64,000 nucleotides of DNA. Origin: Symbiodinium kawagutii (lineage: Eukaryota > Sar > Dinophyceae > Suessiales > Symbiodiniaceae). The position numbers and the translations under genes are program-made. Under the pieces are notes generated by a model that saw only the letters and a program-made list of their open reading frames with translations, was not told the DNA's origin and made no database searches. The stretch lies in assembly GCA_009767595.1 (NCBI GenBank), contig VSDK01024160.1, forward strand, positions 486,726-550,725, given 5' to 3'. Positions 62,657 to 64,000 of this stretch are shown here, piece after piece (the first letter of the stretch is position 1; every line of letters starts with the position of its first letter).

Positions 62657-64000
62657 AAGAGGCACATCCATCCATGGGAATTGAGTCTCCTCATGGGAAT
62701 GGACCCCAATCGTGAGTGGTTGCCGAACCTCAAGTTGTCCATGTCAGGTCTAGGCCAGCTTGCATCGCCCATGCAAGCCATGTGGATTGCCAGCCAATTT
62801 CGTTATGCCAATCGGGAACTGTTTCCCCAACCAGTCCTCACTCCGGAAGAAACACTGTGGAAACATTGCACCAAGCTGTTCGAAGCCCGTGATGCGTGCA
62901 TCCCACAGGCTCCATTCGAACACAAGGTCCAAGCATTCCAGGCCAAGCTGCATTCGTTGTTGTTCACTGCATCCCAAGGTCGCAATGTTCCCAAGCATGT
63001 CAGCGAAGAGCCGAGACCACCTCCAGCCAATGGACCCCTTTCACAACGTCTCCGGGGAATCAAAGCCACCCCTGAGCAGCCAGGAGGGCAAACCATGCCA
63101 GACACTGAGGCGCCGTCCACAGATGCACCCATGGATTGGACCCAATTCGATGCCATTGATCAGGCCAGGCGAGATGCATGGAACAAGACAGGAGGCATTC
63201 CAGCCTTCACAACTGTACCCAACGATGCAGTAGAACCGAATGCTGAAGGTGAAATCGATGAAGCGCAGGAACTTTCGGAACAGATGCAAACGACAGCCGC
63301 TTCAGAACTTGCCAGAGAAGATACCGTGAACACTCAGCAGACTGAACCAGTTGACGGACCCCAAACAATTCAATGGCCCGAGCTACCCGGCCATCGAATT
63401 GTTTCATCCTCCTATGGTCCCATTCGAAGCCATGTCGCCCCCCAAACGGAGCCAGATTCAGATGAATGTGAGCCAACGCAGGTGGTACCGTCACCGAACA
63501 GTTTTTCTCAGCCAAGCAATGCAGATGCCGCACATGACATTGCAATGCCGATCGTTCCAGAAGCAAATCCAGTGGCCATGAACACCGAAGTGATCAGTGA
63601 AGCCATTGACAACCAGAGCCGCACCATGCAAGTCCAAATCTTTGGACCTGATGATTCGAAGCCCATGTGGACATCTGTTGGCATCCCATTCCATCCATCG
63701 GAGGTCATGACAGCTGAACAACGCCTTGGGGGTCACCAGTTCCGAGTGACAAATGCCGTTGGAGGAACTTTGCCCTTCACCATGACCGACCAATCGCTGC
63801 AACCTATCTATGTGAGGTATGATACATCATGCACCCAGTGCCCGGTATCCACCATGGAAGTTCCCCATATCGCATTGAGTGAGCAAGCCACCACCCGCAG
63901 TAGTGTACTCACCCAACAGCAATCATGGGTAGCCACCGATGAAATGGTGTATTACCTCACTGTGTTGCAACACTTGGGTCAAGCCAAGGATTTCCAGGTG
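62657..64000 (+). CDS. Methyltransferase motifs IX-X and downstream open region (continues past the window)
   Basis: In the +1 frame relative to the previous entry, RHIHPWELSLLMGMDPNREW (62660 on) and MSGLGQLASPMQAMWIA match motif IX (R-x-(n)-E-x-x-x-L-M-G) and motif X (G-x-x-x-S-P-x-x-A). The frame then stays open without a stop for over 400 codons to the last base. After the methyltransferase it is acidic and Gln/Pro/Ser-rich (TTVPNDAVEPNAEGEIDEAQ), then more structured (PMWTSVGIPFHPSEVMTAEQ, QSWVATDEMVYYLTVLQHLG). No endonuclease or reverse transcriptase motif is visible yet; if this is a LINE they should follow downstream. Confidence 0.75.

Noticed and set aside
1..64000. tRNA, rRNA, snRNA and riboswitch genes
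   Set aside because: I looked for B-box-like GTTCGAxxC and other familiar cores by eye and found none I could support. A covariance-model scan would be decisive.

Overview
The window reads as nuclear DNA of a core dinoflagellate, probably Suessiales/Symbiodiniaceae-like. The strongest sign is a 19-base exact match (41391-41409) to the 3' part of the dinoflagellate trans-spliced leader (SL). Other signs are very short GC3-rich exons scattered among long AT-richer introns, GT, GC and possibly GA splice donors, almost all convincing exons on the + strand (unidirectional gene order), inverted-repeat introner-like elements, and a cytosine methyltransferase carried on what looks like a retroelement. 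No bacterial operons, rRNA, tRNA or CRISPR arrays were seen. Three N runs mark assembly gaps (23750-23894, 36253-36278, 46917-47064).

Layout. 1-241 is an ATC microsatellite. At 2.44 kb a + gene starts just after a splice acceptor (proline/SPVR-rich N-terminus), followed by duplicated Trp/Glu-rich exons (3.5 and 4.2 kb) and further exons at 4.95 and 7.25 kb, interrupted by 1.8 kb of CAA/CAG-type repeat. 9.0-10.8 kb holds four exons of a Neuralized/SPRY-like (NHR) domain. 11.8-23.3 kb is a string of small + exons, many not assignable to a family, plus a retroposed mini-gene at 20.16-20.56 kb. 23.9-24.9 kb is the 3' part of an RRM plus KH RNA-binding protein. 25-41 kb has further scattered + exons, a 22-bp tandem array (37.6-38.16 kb) and the SL relict. 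41-50 kb is gene-poor, with one long minus-strand ORF. 50-51 kb holds a short terminal exon set. 52.6-55.5 kb is a kelch-repeat gene, and 56.7-59.5 kb has more + exons. 61.5-64.0 kb is a DNA (cytosine-5) methyltransferase ORF that changes frame at a C6A4 run and then stays open to the window edge.

Mobile DNA explains most of the non-exonic structure. Three inverted-repeat families (here called A, B and D) carry GT at one end and AG at the other, or abut splice sites, as introners do. A 590-bp element (family E) packed with the octamer GCGTAGGC is present twice, each copy flanked by a 6-bp CANNTG duplication. Two insertions carry SL remnants, fitting reverse-transcribed mRNA returning to the genome. 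All exon boundaries were read by eye from frame, third-position GC and splice motifs. Treat single exons as candidates, and gene groupings as inference unless a domain ties them together.
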